This document shows, one piece after another, positions 16,426 to 24,741 of a stretch of DNA of 64,000 bases. The DNA comes from Chloroflexota bacterium. GTDB lineage: Bacteria > Chloroflexota > Anaerolineae > Anaerolineales > UBA4823. The position numbers were made by a program, and so were the translations under genes. Numbering within the stretch: position 1 is the stretch's first letter; the number at the start of each line of letters is the position of its first letter. The notes beneath the pieces were generated by a model. It was given only the letters and a program-made list of their open reading frames with translations. It did not search any database and was not told where the DNA came from. The stretch covers positions 1 to 64,000 of the forward strand of contig JAKOUW010000240.1 in the NCBI GenBank assembly GCA_029782365.1. Reading direction: 5' to 3'.

Positions 16426-17271
16426 ATGCTCAAATCTTCAGGCAGTTCTCTCAATAAACCCGTTCCGGGACAAAAATCCCAGGCGATGAAATTCCGTTTG
16501 CCGGATATGATTGTGATTCCGGAGGGCAAAGCCATCCTCGGCACCGGTGATGAACAGCTTGAGTTTTTGTTGATGCGCGAAGAATGGGCTACTGAATGGT
16601 ATGAGCGGGACATGTTTTTGACCGAACAGCCGCAGCACGAGATCGATTTGCCGGCTTACGAGATCGGCCGCACCCCTGTGACCAACATGGAATACCACCT
16701 GTTTGTTTGGGAAACCGGCTACCGCATTCCGCGCGGTTGGGTGGGTTTCCGCTATGCGGAGGGGGAGGGAGAATACCCCGTGGTAGGCGTTTCCCATGTG
16801 GATGCTTTAGCTTACTGCCAGTGGGTATCTAAAAAAGCCAAGCGCCAATACCGCTTACCAACCGAGCCGGAATGGGAACGCGCAGCACGCGGCAACGATG
16901 CCCGCATTTACCCCTGGGGAGATGAATTCGACCCCTGGCGCTGCAACACGGTAGAAAGCGGTAAGCGCGCGCCAACCCCGGTTGGAGCTTATTCACCTTC
17001 GGGCGACAGCCCTTTTGGCGTAGCGGATATGGCAGGCAATGTGTGGGAATGGACCACCTCGATTTTACAACCCTATCCTTATGACTCAACCGACGGCCGT
17101 GAAGATCCGAAAGGCATCAGCGTCTTTGTGATGCGCGGCGGATCTTGGTACTACAGTCACAAACTGGCGCGCTGCTCGGCGCGCGAGAGTGCTTTGGCAA
17201 CCTTCCTTTCCCCGGCGCTGGGTTTTCGCCTGGCGCGCACTATCGAATCATCACCAGCCCCCACGAAATAG
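16426..17271 (+). CDS. FGE-sulfatase (SUMF1-fold) domain protein
   Basis: 281 residues. The SUMF1/FGE fold is shown by QHEIDLPAYEIGRTPVTNMEY, YRLPTEPEWERAARG, DMAGNVWEWT, MRGGSWYYSHKLARCSARES and LGFRLAR. True formylglycine-generating enzymes use two cysteines five residues apart in this last region; here only the second Cys (RCSAR) is present and the first position is His. It is therefore more likely a member of the wider FGE-fold group than a sulfatase activator. It may work with the glycosylation genes directly upstream. Confidence 0.83.
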   Translation: MLKSSGSSLNKPVPGQKSQAMKFRLPDMIVIPEGKAILGTGDEQLEFLLMREEWATEWYERDMFLTEQPQHEIDLPAYEIGRTPVTNMEYHLFVWETGYRIPRGWVGFRYAEGEGEYPVVGVSHVDALAYCQWVSKKAKRQYRLPTEPEWERAARGNDARIYPWGDEFDPWRCNTVESGKRAPTPVGAYSPSGDSPFGVADMAGNVWEWTTSILQPYPYDSTDGREDPKGISVFVMRGGSWYYSHKLARCSARESALATFLSPALGFRLARTIESSPAPTK

Positions 17272-17428
17272 AGCTGATTAATCGATTCTCGTAATCAGAC
17301 AGAGTCTGCTTGGCTGTGTCAGTTTTCTGCACCCAGACAAACGCTTGTATTTCGTTTTTGAATTCGCTCTTGGTAGAACCAGTATCCAATTTTTTACGTG
17401 GAATTTACGCTTGTTTCGAAAAAATTCC

Positions 17429-17455
17429 TCAAGTTCTAACCCAAACAGGCGATAC
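17429..17455 (+). promoter_or_regulatory. Sigma-28 (FliA/SigD) promoter of flagellin
   Basis: TCAA, 15 nt, GGCGATAC, compared with the flagellar sigma-28 consensus TAAA-N15-GCCGATAA. The same layout recurs before fliS (21684-21710), and both end in GATACTA. It implies a 5' leader of about 205 nt before the flagellin ATG. Confidence 0.75.
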
Positions 17456-17624
17456 TAACTCCAGTAACTGAACCTTAACAACTGCATACGGAAGGAGGTC
17501 AATTTCGAATATCGATTAGATCCTGACTGACTCACACAAAAAACGGCGCCATTCAACGGCTCGGATAGGCGCCAGTTCTCACCAGGGCCAAAACAAGTTC
17601 GCAAAATCAATTTCTTTTCAAAAT

Positions 17625-17650
17625 GGGGAAGGATCCCCTAATTTTTTTCA
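17625..17650 (+). terminator. Hairpin plus U-run inside the flagellin leader
   Basis: GGGGA-AGGA-TCCCC stem-loop followed by TAATTTTTTTC, ending about 20 nt before the flagellin ATG. The form is that of a weak intrinsic terminator, but it sits between the promoter and the gene, so it could instead act as an attenuator or as a 5' stabilising hairpin. Confidence 0.5.
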
Positions 17651-17670
17651 TTCAAACATGGAGGTTTGAA

Positions 17671-19245
17671 ATGGCTACTGTAGATGTCACTCGTATTGCT
17701 TCGAATATCGGAGCTCTGAATTCACTCAATTCCTTAATGGAAGTCAACGCTAAGTTGGCAATGCACCAGACCCGCCTCTCTACCGGCAAGCGCATCAACA
17801 GCGCCGCCGATGATCCCGCCGGCTTGACCATTGCTACCAAGATGTTGGCCCGCTCAGAAGGCCTGAAAGTCACCCTGGACAATATCGGCGATGCCAAGAA
17901 TATGCTCTCAGTTGCTGAGGGCGGTTTGAGCAAGATGACCGACATTATCACCCAGATGCGCAACAAGGCCGAGCAGGCTGCCTCGGATACCCTGGGCTCT
18001 TCGGAACGTGCAACAATCCAGACCCAGCTTTCGTCCTATGCCCAGCAGCTGCAGGATATTATCGATCAGACCAAGTGGAACGGCGTCAAACTGCTCGATC
18101 AATCAACCGGCCCCAAGCAGTTCCAGACCGGTGTGGATGAAGGCGAATCCACGGCCTGGACCCTGCCCAATGCTCTCGATCCTGCCACGCTGAACCTCTC
18201 GAAGGTTGTCGCAACCACCCAGGTCACCAACGGCGTAGTCGGCGCATCCTTCAATGCTGCTGGCGCGATCCAATCGGGTACCCTGAACAACATGGCTGAA
18301 CTGTCCACCGGCGATTATTCGTTCGAGGTGCTCGACACAGCCACTGACGCGACGCATGGCAATTTCAACCTGGATTCGACGAGCCGGCTTGTCTCCGGTT
18401 TGAGCGGTGTGACCGGTTCGGCCTCTCCTGCTTCGGCTGACAAAATGGTCTCTGGCCACTATAAATTGACGATCGACGCTGCCACGGACGCCACACACAC
18501 CAGCTACACGCTGACCAATCTCGATGACAATACCTGGGCGAACAACGGTTCGCTTTCCGTCACGAATGTCGACCTGTCGGCGACCGGCTCCAGCGGCGCT
18601 CTGACCGACGGCGGCGGCAGCACTGCCGCCAATCAGTTGGGTATTACCCTGGCCTTTACGGGCAGTGCAGCCAACCTGATTGCCGGTCAGTCAATGACCT
18701 TCGAGTTTATTGCCATGAACGAAGCCAAGATCGAATTGAACGACTCGACCGGCCAGGCAGTGCAGATCAACCGCTTGGCGGCTGATGGCACCACCAACTA
18801 CGGCGCAACCTCCGCCTACAAAGCTGCTGGCGGCACTTACCAGTCCGGGCGCGGCGCCAGCATCCAACTCGCCGCTTTCGGCAGCATTTCGGCAACAACT
18901 GGCAACAAAGACGTCTTCACCTACGAACGGGCCAACAACTTCTCAGTGGACGTTTCCAGCGCTGCGAAAGCTGGCAAGTATATGACCACGGCCAATTCCG
19001 CCCTCGATACAGTCACCAGCGCTCTGTCTGACCTGGGTGCCCTGATGTCTCGTTTGACCTTCAAAGAAGACTCGATCTCGACCGCCCAAATCAACGTGGA
19101 AGCTTCTTACAACCGCATCATGAACGCCAACATGGCCGAAGAGCAGGTGAACGCCAGCAAGTATGCCATCCTGCAGCAAACGGCGATCGCGATGCTGGCG
19201 CAGGCCAACACAGCTCCCCAAAACCTTCTGACCCTCTTCCGCTAA
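17671..19245 (+). CDS. Flagellin
   Basis: 524 residues from ATG 17671, chosen for GGAGG six nt upstream; the conserved start MATVDVTRIASNIGALNSLN then sits at the N-terminus as in other flagellins. N-terminal D0/D1 (about 1-150) contains LSTGKRINSAADDPAGL. C-terminal D1/D0 (about 430-524) contains DSISTAQINVEASYNRIMNA and ends LAQANTAPQNLLTLFR. The variable centre, about 280 residues rich in Ser, Thr, Ala and Gly, is a good O-glycosylation surface, matching the glycosyltransferases upstream. It forms the filament, is exported through the flagellar apparatus with FliS as chaperone, and has a sigma-28 promoter. Confidence 0.95.
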   Translation: MATVDVTRIASNIGALNSLNSLMEVNAKLAMHQTRLSTGKRINSAADDPAGLTIATKMLARSEGLKVTLDNIGDAKNMLSVAEGGLSKMTDIITQMRNKAEQAASDTLGSSERATIQTQLSSYAQQLQDIIDQTKWNGVKLLDQSTGPKQFQTGVDEGESTAWTLPNALDPATLNLSKVVATTQVTNGVVGASFNAAGAIQSGTLNNMAELSTGDYSFEVLDTATDATHGNFNLDSTSRLVSGLSGVTGSASPASADKMVSGHYKLTIDAATDATHTSYTLTNLDDNTWANNGSLSVTNVDLSATGSSGALTDGGGSTAANQLGITLAFTGSAANLIAGQSMTFEFIAMNEAKIELNDSTGQAVQINRLAADGTTNYGATSAYKAAGGTYQSGRGASIQLAAFGSISATTGNKDVFTYERANNFSVDVSSAAKAGKYMTTANSALDTVTSALSDLGALMSRLTFKEDSISTAQINVEASYNRIMNANMAEEQVNASKYAILQQTAIAMLAQANTAPQNLLTLFR

Positions 19246-19290
19246 AAATAGCAGTGCATTCCGTTCAGTTACCGTAAGCTCAAACTTTCT

Positions 19291-19312
19291 GGGGGGCGCT
19301 CCGGCGCCCCCC
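19291..19312 (+). terminator. GC-rich tetraloop hairpin after flagellin
   Basis: Nine-bp stem GGGGGGCGC/GCGCCCCCC closed by loop TCCG, a UNCG-type stable tetraloop. There is no U-run after it. It lies 45 nt past the flagellin stop, so it probably stabilises the abundant flagellin mRNA and partly reduces read-through into fliD. Confidence 0.65.
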
Positions 19313-19368
19313 AATGAGCATCTCTGGAGAAGAAATTCTTCGCAGATCAACCCACAAGAAGGTGTACA

Positions 19369-21069
19369 ATGTCCGTCATTTCCGAAGCCGATCTAACCCA
19401 ATCTCTCAACAACCTGGCGCCCACGTTCCGCACGGCCATCAATGCAACCATCGATGCCGAGAGCCAGCCCTTGAAGAGGGTCCAGACGCAGAAAGATGAG
19501 ATCAACGTTCGCAAGGGCATTTACACTGATATCAAGAAAAACATGGATGCTCTGCAAAGCGCAGTTCTGGCCCTAATTAGCACTCAGGCCAGTTTTGCGC
19601 TTAAGCTCTCCCCCTCCGCTGCTGTGATGTCTGGGAATGCGGGGGCCAGCGTGCTCAGCGCTTCGGCATCTGAAACGGCTCTCTTTGGTGAATATGATTT
19701 CGCAGTCAGCAAGTTAGCCAGGGCCCAAACCCAGGCGACCGCGGCGGCTGCCAGCCCGGATATCGCCCTGGGAAAAAGCGGTGTGTTCTGGCTCGGCGGC
19801 ACAGGAACGGCGGCTGTATCAGACTTCACCCCCGGAGATTCGTTATCCGGTGTAGAAACGTCAAGCGTAGCTTCTGAGCAGCGTGAATTAGGCAGTGGAT
19901 CATACAGCGTGCAAGTGCGCGAGTCATCAGGCATCCGCCAGTTTCGCCTGGTAAATGCAGACGGAAAGGCAGTGTCCATCCGCAGCAAAGATGGTTCTGG
20001 TTACACCACGAATTGGCAGGACATGGGCAATGGCAGCAGCAGTTTTGATACCGGTCGAGGCCTGACGCTGACGCTCAATTCGACAGGAACCCTGGGCAGC
20101 ACATCTTTTTCTTACTCGGCCAAAGGCGCATCGATCAATATCAGCGCCTCGGACACCCAACGCACAATCGTCAATATGATCAATGGGGCTGTCCAGCCGG
20201 AAGGCCGTGATTTCAAAGCTTCTGTGGTCGGCGGTAAGCTTTTGCTGACCGGCACACAGACTGGCACCAATCACAGCCTCGTTTATCAAGACAGCGCTGG
20301 CCTGGGTTTTTCGAATGTGCAAGATGCTCAAAATGCCCTGTTTACAGTCAACGGCATGGAAATCAGCAGAAGCACCAATACGAATTTGACAGATGTAATC
20401 GAAGGCGCAACCATCAATTTGGCGTCTGACGCCGAAGGCAAGACCGCACACCTGAGCATCAGCGGCAACCTTGCCAAAGCAGCCGCTCCAGCGAATGCGT
20501 TGGTCAACGCTTTCAACGCTGCCTTTACGCACCTCACCCAGAAAATGGCAGTGACTTCATCCACTGTCGGCGATAAGACCACTTACTCGCGCGGTCCATT
20601 GGCAGGCGATCTTGGCTTCCGCAGCCTGCGCATGGATATGATGAACACGTTATCCGGTCGTATTTCCAACAGCGGCGCATTCAAAAGCCTGGCGGATATC
20701 GGCTTCAGCTTTGACAAAGACTTGAAATTGAGTGTTGATACCGCCAAGTTCACCAATGCGCTCACAACTCAAGGGCCCGATCTGACTGCTTTGCTGGATG
20801 CTGCCATGGGTAAGTTCAACCAGACATTGTCTGTGTACACGAGTTCCAGCGGCTCGCTGCAATCGTCGATGAATTCAATGGAAGAGCAAATGAAGAGCTT
20901 TGACCAGCGCATCGACAAATACAATGCGTCTCTCCTGGAGCGCAAACAGTCACTGATCAACCAGTACCAGCAAATGCAGTCCACCCTGGCAGAGTTGGGT
21001 TACCAGGCCCAGATGTTCGGTGTCTCCCTGACGGGGTCATCCTCTTCAGGGATCAATATTCTCGGTTAA
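19369..21069 (+). CDS. fliD: FliD flagellar filament cap (HAP2)
   Basis: 566 residues. Filament cap that helps flagellin fold at the distal tip. The N-terminal D0 helix region includes LAPTFRTAINATIDAESQPL, the middle is a Ser/Gly/Thr-rich variable part, and the C-terminal region (about 380-555) shows the FliD_C pattern RGPLAGDLGFRSLRMDM followed by coiled coil (SMEEQMKSFDQRIDKYNASL) and LINQYQQMQSTLAELGYQ. Length is normal for the family. AAGGTG precedes ATG 19369. Confidence 0.93.
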   Translation: MSVISEADLTQSLNNLAPTFRTAINATIDAESQPLKRVQTQKDEINVRKGIYTDIKKNMDALQSAVLALISTQASFALKLSPSAAVMSGNAGASVLSASASETALFGEYDFAVSKLARAQTQATAAAASPDIALGKSGVFWLGGTGTAAVSDFTPGDSLSGVETSSVASEQRELGSGSYSVQVRESSGIRQFRLVNADGKAVSIRSKDGSGYTTNWQDMGNGSSSFDTGRGLTLTLNSTGTLGSTSFSYSAKGASINISASDTQRTIVNMINGAVQPEGRDFKASVVGGKLLLTGTQTGTNHSLVYQDSAGLGFSNVQDAQNALFTVNGMEISRSTNTNLTDVIEGATINLASDAEGKTAHLSISGNLAKAAAPANALVNAFNAAFTHLTQKMAVTSSTVGDKTTYSRGPLAGDLGFRSLRMDMMNTLSGRISNSGAFKSLADIGFSFDKDLKLSVDTAKFTNALTTQGPDLTALLDAAMGKFNQTLSVYTSSSGSLQSSMNSMEEQMKSFDQRIDKYNASLLERKQSLINQYQQMQSTLAELGYQAQMFGVSLTGSSSSGINILG

Positions 21070-21111
21070 TCATTTCGAACAAGGATGTTCGAACTAGAAA
21101 GGAAGGAGCCA

Positions 21112-21465
21112 ATGAACGATAGTGCCATCTCAGGTGCCGGAAAAGCAGATTTAGAGCGCTTCTACGGTCAGAGCTCTGGGCTGCCCGATCCTGCGCAACC
21201 GGCTATGTCAAAGCCGCCGGCTGACAGGGCTGTCCAGGCGGCGCAGTCGGAACAGAGAGTTCAGGATCGTTCGGCAGTTCAGGAAAAAGCTGCGAAAGCC
21301 GCCAATCCGCTGTCGGATGTCAGCCTGAAGTTCCGGGTGGATGCCAAGACCAACGAGGTCTCGATCTTAATCCTGGACCGCGCCAGCCGTAAGGTTCTGC
21401 GCACCATTCCCCCGGATGAGATGAAGCGCATGGATCCAGGCGAACTGCTTGAACTATTTACCTAA
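21112..21465 (+). CDS. flaG: FlaG-family flagellar protein
   Basis: 117 residues from ATG 21112, preceded by GGAAGGAG; an upstream in-frame start at 21085 lacks a ribosome site. The first 70 residues are disordered and Gln/Ala/Pro-rich. The C-terminal FlaG domain is clear: LKFRVDAKTNEVSILILD then TIPPDEMKRM. FlaG affects filament length and is usually placed with fliD and fliS, as here. Confidence 0.9.
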   Translation: MNDSAISGAGKADLERFYGQSSGLPDPAQPAMSKPPADRAVQAAQSEQRVQDRSAVQEKAAKAANPLSDVSLKFRVDAKTNEVSILILDRASRKVLRTIPPDEMKRMDPGELLELFT

Positions 21466-21478
21466 CCGTCTGAAAACC

Positions 21479-21504
21479 GATGGGCCGGTGTCGCACGGCC
21501 CATC
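21479..21504 (+). terminator. Hairpin after flaG
   Basis: Stem GATGGGCC-GTG / CAC-GGCCCATC with one bulged G and triloop TCG, 13 nt after the flaG stop. No U-run follows, so intrinsic termination is uncertain. The remaining sequence to the fliS promoter (21505-21683) shows no gene I can support. Confidence 0.5.
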
Positions 21505-21683
21505 CAGCCTCTTGAGTCAATTGCTGCATCAAGGAATCCTGGGTAGTTGGGTTACCAATCACCGCCAGGTTATTTTGGTTTAACAAAGTCTTGGCAGGTT
21601 TATGGATTACCAAACGCAGAGCTGGAAGCCTTCAGGCTTTGGTTGAGCGTAAAAATTTTATCTCGTTTTTACGCCCGGCGTAC

Positions 21684-21710
21684 TAAAGTTCAACCGGGTG
21701 ATGCCGATAC
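21684..21710 (+). promoter_or_regulatory. Sigma-28 promoter of fliS
   Basis: TAAA, exactly 15 nt, GCCGATAC: a near-perfect match to the sigma-28 consensus TAAA-N15-GCCGATAA. It lies 46 nt before the fliS start. Confidence 0.85.
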
Positions 21711-21756
21711 TAGGTCATACAACGTGTGAGAAAAAAATCAAACAAGGAGCAAGGGC

Positions 21757-22131
21757 ATGTTACAGAGAGGTTATGGTTCACAAGAATATCGTCAGCAGGA
21801 TGTTATGGGAGCAAGCCCCCTCCATTTAGTTGTTTTAGCATATGACCTGGCCATCACCTACTGCGAAAAAGAGGATTTCGTGCGAGCGGTCAAGGCAATC
21901 AGCTTGCTGCGAGATGCATTGAATTTTGATTATCCCGACCACGCCATGGGTCTCTTCCGCTTGTATCAATGGTGCCTCGACTGCATCCGCCAGGGCGACT
22001 ACAATTCGGCGCTCACCACTTTACGCGAGCTGCGAGAAGCCTGGGCGACGGTTGAGAAGCAGCTTTCCCCAGTGATTTTGCCTCAAACTTATCAATCGAC
22101 AGGAGCTTCGCAGTACAGGCAAGCCGCCTGA
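21757..22131 (+). CDS. fliS: FliS flagellin export chaperone
   Basis: 124 residues, typical FliS length. Family features are the Tyr-rich N-terminus (RGYGSQEYRQQDVMGASPLHLV), LAYDLAITYCE, and LFRLYQWCLDCIRQGD. It binds the flagellin C-terminus in the cytoplasm and prevents early polymerisation. AAGGAGCAAGGGC precedes ATG 21757. It has its own sigma-28 promoter. Confidence 0.93.
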   Translation: MLQRGYGSQEYRQQDVMGASPLHLVVLAYDLAITYCEKEDFVRAVKAISLLRDALNFDYPDHAMGLFRLYQWCLDCIRQGDYNSALTTLRELREAWATVEKQLSPVILPQTYQSTGASQYRQAA

Positions 22132-22156
22132 CGAGAAAAATCCGGGTTGCGACAGC

Positions 22157-22184
22157 TAGGGACGTGGGGGCAAGTCCCTGGTTT
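22157..22184 (+). terminator. Terminator after fliS
   Basis: AGGGAC...GTCCCT stem with a G-rich 10-nt loop, followed by GGTTTTGCATT, 26 nt past the fliS stop. It separates the late sigma-28 genes from the flgC operon. Confidence 0.65.
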
Positions 22185-22235
22185 TGCATTGTTCACGCAA
22201 AATTTACATCCCCTTCATTTCCTATTTACTGAACA

Positions 22236-22257
22236 AACAATCTGGCTGTGCTACTAT
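22236..22257 (+). promoter_or_regulatory. Candidate promoter of the flgC operon
   Basis: Extended -10 element TG-C-TACTAT at 22249-22257 with a weak -35 (CTGAAC/TGAACA). It lies 24 nt before the flgC ATG. No sigma-28 pattern is seen, as expected for an early flagellar operon. Confidence 0.4.
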
Positions 22258-22280
22258 TCATTCCGGAGGCAGAGAAACCG

Positions 22281-22730
22281 ATGAGCTTCTGGAACAGTTT
22301 ACGTATCAGCGCTTCAGCTCTGAATGCACAGCGTTTACGCCTGGATCTAATTTCCAATAATATTGCCAATGCAGAGACCACTCGCACGGCTAATGGCAAA
22401 GCTTATCAACGCCAGGATGTGGTATTTGCGGCGAATCCTGGCAGCACTTTCCTGCCTATGCTAATCCGCGCCCGGCAGGATGCCGCCGCCAATACTCAGA
22501 TGGGCGGAGTGCGCGCGGCTGAAATTGTCACAGATACCACACCTGGATCGCGAGTGTATGACCCAACACATCCAGATGCTGACCAAGATGGTTTTGTCAC
22601 TTACCCAAACGTCAACTTGGCTGTGGAAATGACCAATATGCTTTCGGCGACCCGCTCGTATGAAGCGAACCTGGCAACCCTGTCTGCCACGCGCCGCATG
22701 GCATTGCGAGCCCTGGAGATTGGCAAATAA
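22281..22730 (+). CDS. flgC: FlgC proximal rod protein
   Basis: 149 residues from ATG 22281 (GGAGG upstream). Rod/hook family N-terminus SLRISASALNAQRLRLDLISNNIANAET, with the SNNIANAET signature, and C-terminus YPNVNLAVEMTNMLSATRSYEANLA. Together with FlgB and FlgF/G it builds the axial rod. The stop overlaps the fliE start (TAATG). Its usual partner flgB is not upstream but about 6.4 kb downstream (29103-29507). Confidence 0.95.
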   Translation: MSFWNSLRISASALNAQRLRLDLISNNIANAETTRTANGKAYQRQDVVFAANPGSTFLPMLIRARQDAAANTQMGGVRAAEIVTDTTPGSRVYDPTHPDADQDGFVTYPNVNLAVEMTNMLSATRSYEANLATLSATRRMALRALEIGK

Positions 22731-23029
22731 TGGAAATCAACCGCCTCACACCAACCCCTGTATCCAATATCAATAAGCTGCAGCAGGCACAGACCCCCGT
22801 AAATGCTGCCAAGCAGGTCACCCAATCTTTTGCCGATACACTGGAATCACTCAGCAGTTCGCAGCAGAATTCAGATGTTCTGATGCAAAAACTGGCTTCA
22901 GGCGAAAATGTTGACTTACACAATGTGATGATCGCGGCAGAAGAAAACGATGTGAACTTTCGGGTAGCCATTGGCATCCGCGACAGGTTGATCGATGCCT
23001 ACCGCGAAGTGATGCGCATGGCCGTTTGA
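22730..23029 (+). CDS. fliE: FliE MS-ring/rod junction protein
   Basis: 99 residues. The C-terminal FliE signature is clear: SFADTLES, VDLHNVMIAAEENDVNFRVAI and LIDAYREVMRMAV. It joins the FliF ring to the rod and is the first substrate of the export apparatus. The ATG overlaps the flgC stop by one base; fliF follows after 16 nt. Confidence 0.95.
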   Translation: MEINRLTPTPVSNINKLQQAQTPVNAAKQVTQSFADTLESLSSSQQNSDVLMQKLASGENVDLHNVMIAAEENDVNFRVAIGIRDRLIDAYREVMRMAV

Positions 23030-23045
23030 GTCTTAAAGGTAATCT

Positions 23046-24734
23046 ATGTTCGCTCAATTCTTACAGCAACTTCAAAAATTTTGGAGCGGCCAATCTCGAA
23101 GCCAGCGGATTGTGCTGGTAAGCCTGATTATCGCAGCCGCCGTGTTAATCCCGATATTCATTGTTTGGGCGAGCACCCCTACCTATGCAGTTGCCTTCAG
23201 CGGTTTGAGCGAGGCAGATGCGGGCGCGATTGTCGAAAGTCTCACCACTAGCAATATTCCATACCAACTGCGCGGTACGAACACGATCCTGGTGCCCAGC
23301 AGTCAGGTGTACGATGTGCGCTTAAGCATGGCCAACCAGGGCCTGCCTTCTGGTGGGACAGTTGGTTTTGAGCTGTTCAGCGGCAATACCATTGGTATGA
23401 CCGAGTTCACCCAACGAGTAAATTACCAGCGCGCCCTGGAAGGCGAATTGGAGCGCACTATCAGCAGCTTAAATGCTATCCAGGCCGTGCGTGTCCATAT
23501 CGTAACGCCTGAGCGAACCCTGTTGGCCAGCGACCAGGCGCCGACAACCGCCTCGGTGACTGTGCAGGAAAAAGCCGGCCAGCACATCGATGCAACCCAG
23601 GTGCAGGCTATCACCCATTTATTGGCCAGCAGTGTTGAAGGGCTGAAACCAGAAAACGTGGTGGTGGTCGATATGAATGGCAACTTATTGGCCAGCGGTC
23701 AAGCCAGCGAGGAAAATTTGCAACTCACCAAGAGTGATGACCGCCGGATGGCAGAGACTCTGGCTTCACGAGATTTAAAAACCAAGGTGCAGGATATTCT
23801 GGATAAAGCATTGGGACCAAATAAATCGGTAGTGCAGGCCAGTGTGGTGTTGGATTGGACACAACGAGAAACGACCACCCAGGCGTTCCAGCCAACCGAA
23901 TCAGCCCTGCGCAGCGTTCAGACGGTAACCGAGGTTTATACAGGCACGGCCGATAACCTGGCTGGCATCCCCGGTGCCGCCACGAACCTGCCGCAGTTGT
24001 CTAACACAGGCACGATTTCTGGCACCAGCCCGGTTTTATATGCACGCCGAGAGAATACTTCAAATTATGAGATAACCGAAGTTAACTCGAAGTCGGTCGA
24101 GACTCCGGGGCAGGTCAAACGCATTTCCCTGTCAGTGTTGGTTGACGGAGTAACCGACCAGGCTCAACTGGCGTCGATGCGCTCCGTGATTTCAGCGGCG
24201 GCCGGCATCGACACCCTGCGCGGCGACACCCTGGCGGTTGAATCGCTGACATTCGATCGCTCCTATTATGATACACAAGCCGCCCAGTTGAAGAGTGATG
24301 AACAGACTCAGCTTTATATTCAAATCGGCCTGGTCGCGGCTGGTGTGCTCCTGCTCCTGTTGATTTTGTGGTACATCATGCGGTTGCTCTCGAACCTGCG
24401 CCTGGCTTCAGCCGAAGCATGGACTCCAATTTTGAAACCTGTTTCCGAATTGACGGCGCCTACCTCGGCCGCAGCCCTGCCCTTGGGCGCAAGGTCGGCC
24501 GATTCCCTGGCGGCTGGCGATATGTTCAGCGCCACTCAAACTGGAAAGGTGGAAACTATGCCCGAACCAAAACCTCAACAGCCCGCCCGGCCTGAATTTA
24601 AACTTCCAAAAGTTGAAGTATCTCAGGCGCCGACGGCAGAGCAGGAACAAATTCAGCAGGCGATCGACCAACTGGCTGAAGACGACCCCGCCGCCCTGGC
24701 CGATGTAATCCAAATGTGGTTGAAGGAATCCTGA
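23046..24734 (+). CDS. fliF: FliF flagellar MS-ring protein
   Basis: 562 residues. TM1 is at about 21-43. The periplasmic YscJ/FliF region follows with LRGTNTILVPSSQVYDVRLSM-type sequence and FTQRVNYQRALEGELERTI. A second conserved domain contains PVLYARRENTSNYEI. TM2 is at about 423-445, then a cytoplasmic C-terminal tail that should bind FliG (acidic end, ADDPAALADVIQMWLKES). It forms the basal ring in the membrane. Length is normal. fliG begins 7 nt after its stop. Confidence 0.95.
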   Translation: MFAQFLQQLQKFWSGQSRSQRIVLVSLIIAAAVLIPIFIVWASTPTYAVAFSGLSEADAGAIVESLTTSNIPYQLRGTNTILVPSSQVYDVRLSMANQGLPSGGTVGFELFSGNTIGMTEFTQRVNYQRALEGELERTISSLNAIQAVRVHIVTPERTLLASDQAPTTASVTVQEKAGQHIDATQVQAITHLLASSVEGLKPENVVVVDMNGNLLASGQASEENLQLTKSDDRRMAETLASRDLKTKVQDILDKALGPNKSVVQASVVLDWTQRETTTQAFQPTESALRSVQTVTEVYTGTADNLAGIPGAATNLPQLSNTGTISGTSPVLYARRENTSNYEITEVNSKSVETPGQVKRISLSVLVDGVTDQAQLASMRSVISAAAGIDTLRGDTLAVESLTFDRSYYDTQAAQLKSDEQTQLYIQIGLVAAGVLLLLLILWYIMRLLSNLRLASAEAWTPILKPVSELTAPTSAAALPLGARSADSLAAGDMFSATQTGKVETMPEPKPQQPARPEFKLPKVEVSQAPTAEQEQIQQAIDQLAEDDPAALADVIQMWLKES

Positions 24735-24741
24735 AATACGT

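Larger units (their letters stand above)
17272..17670 (+). promoter_or_regulatory. Long flagellin upstream region and leader
   Basis: No gene is seen in these 399 nt. Besides the sigma-28 promoter they hold a GGCGCC...GGCGCC inverted repeat (17545-17550 and 17568-17573), a pseudo Shine-Dalgarno (GGAAGGAGG, about 17491) without a start codon, a hairpin with a U-run (17625-17650), and the real ribosome site GGAGG at 17661-17665. I recognise no known riboswitch. Confidence 0.6.

Noticed and set aside
17272..17670. c-di-GMP riboswitch before flagellin
   Set aside because: I looked for the GEMM core and tetraloop receptor pattern and did not find it.
21547..21729. 60-codon open frame before fliS
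   Set aside because: It overlaps the sigma-28 promoter, has no ribosome site and no recognisable sequence.
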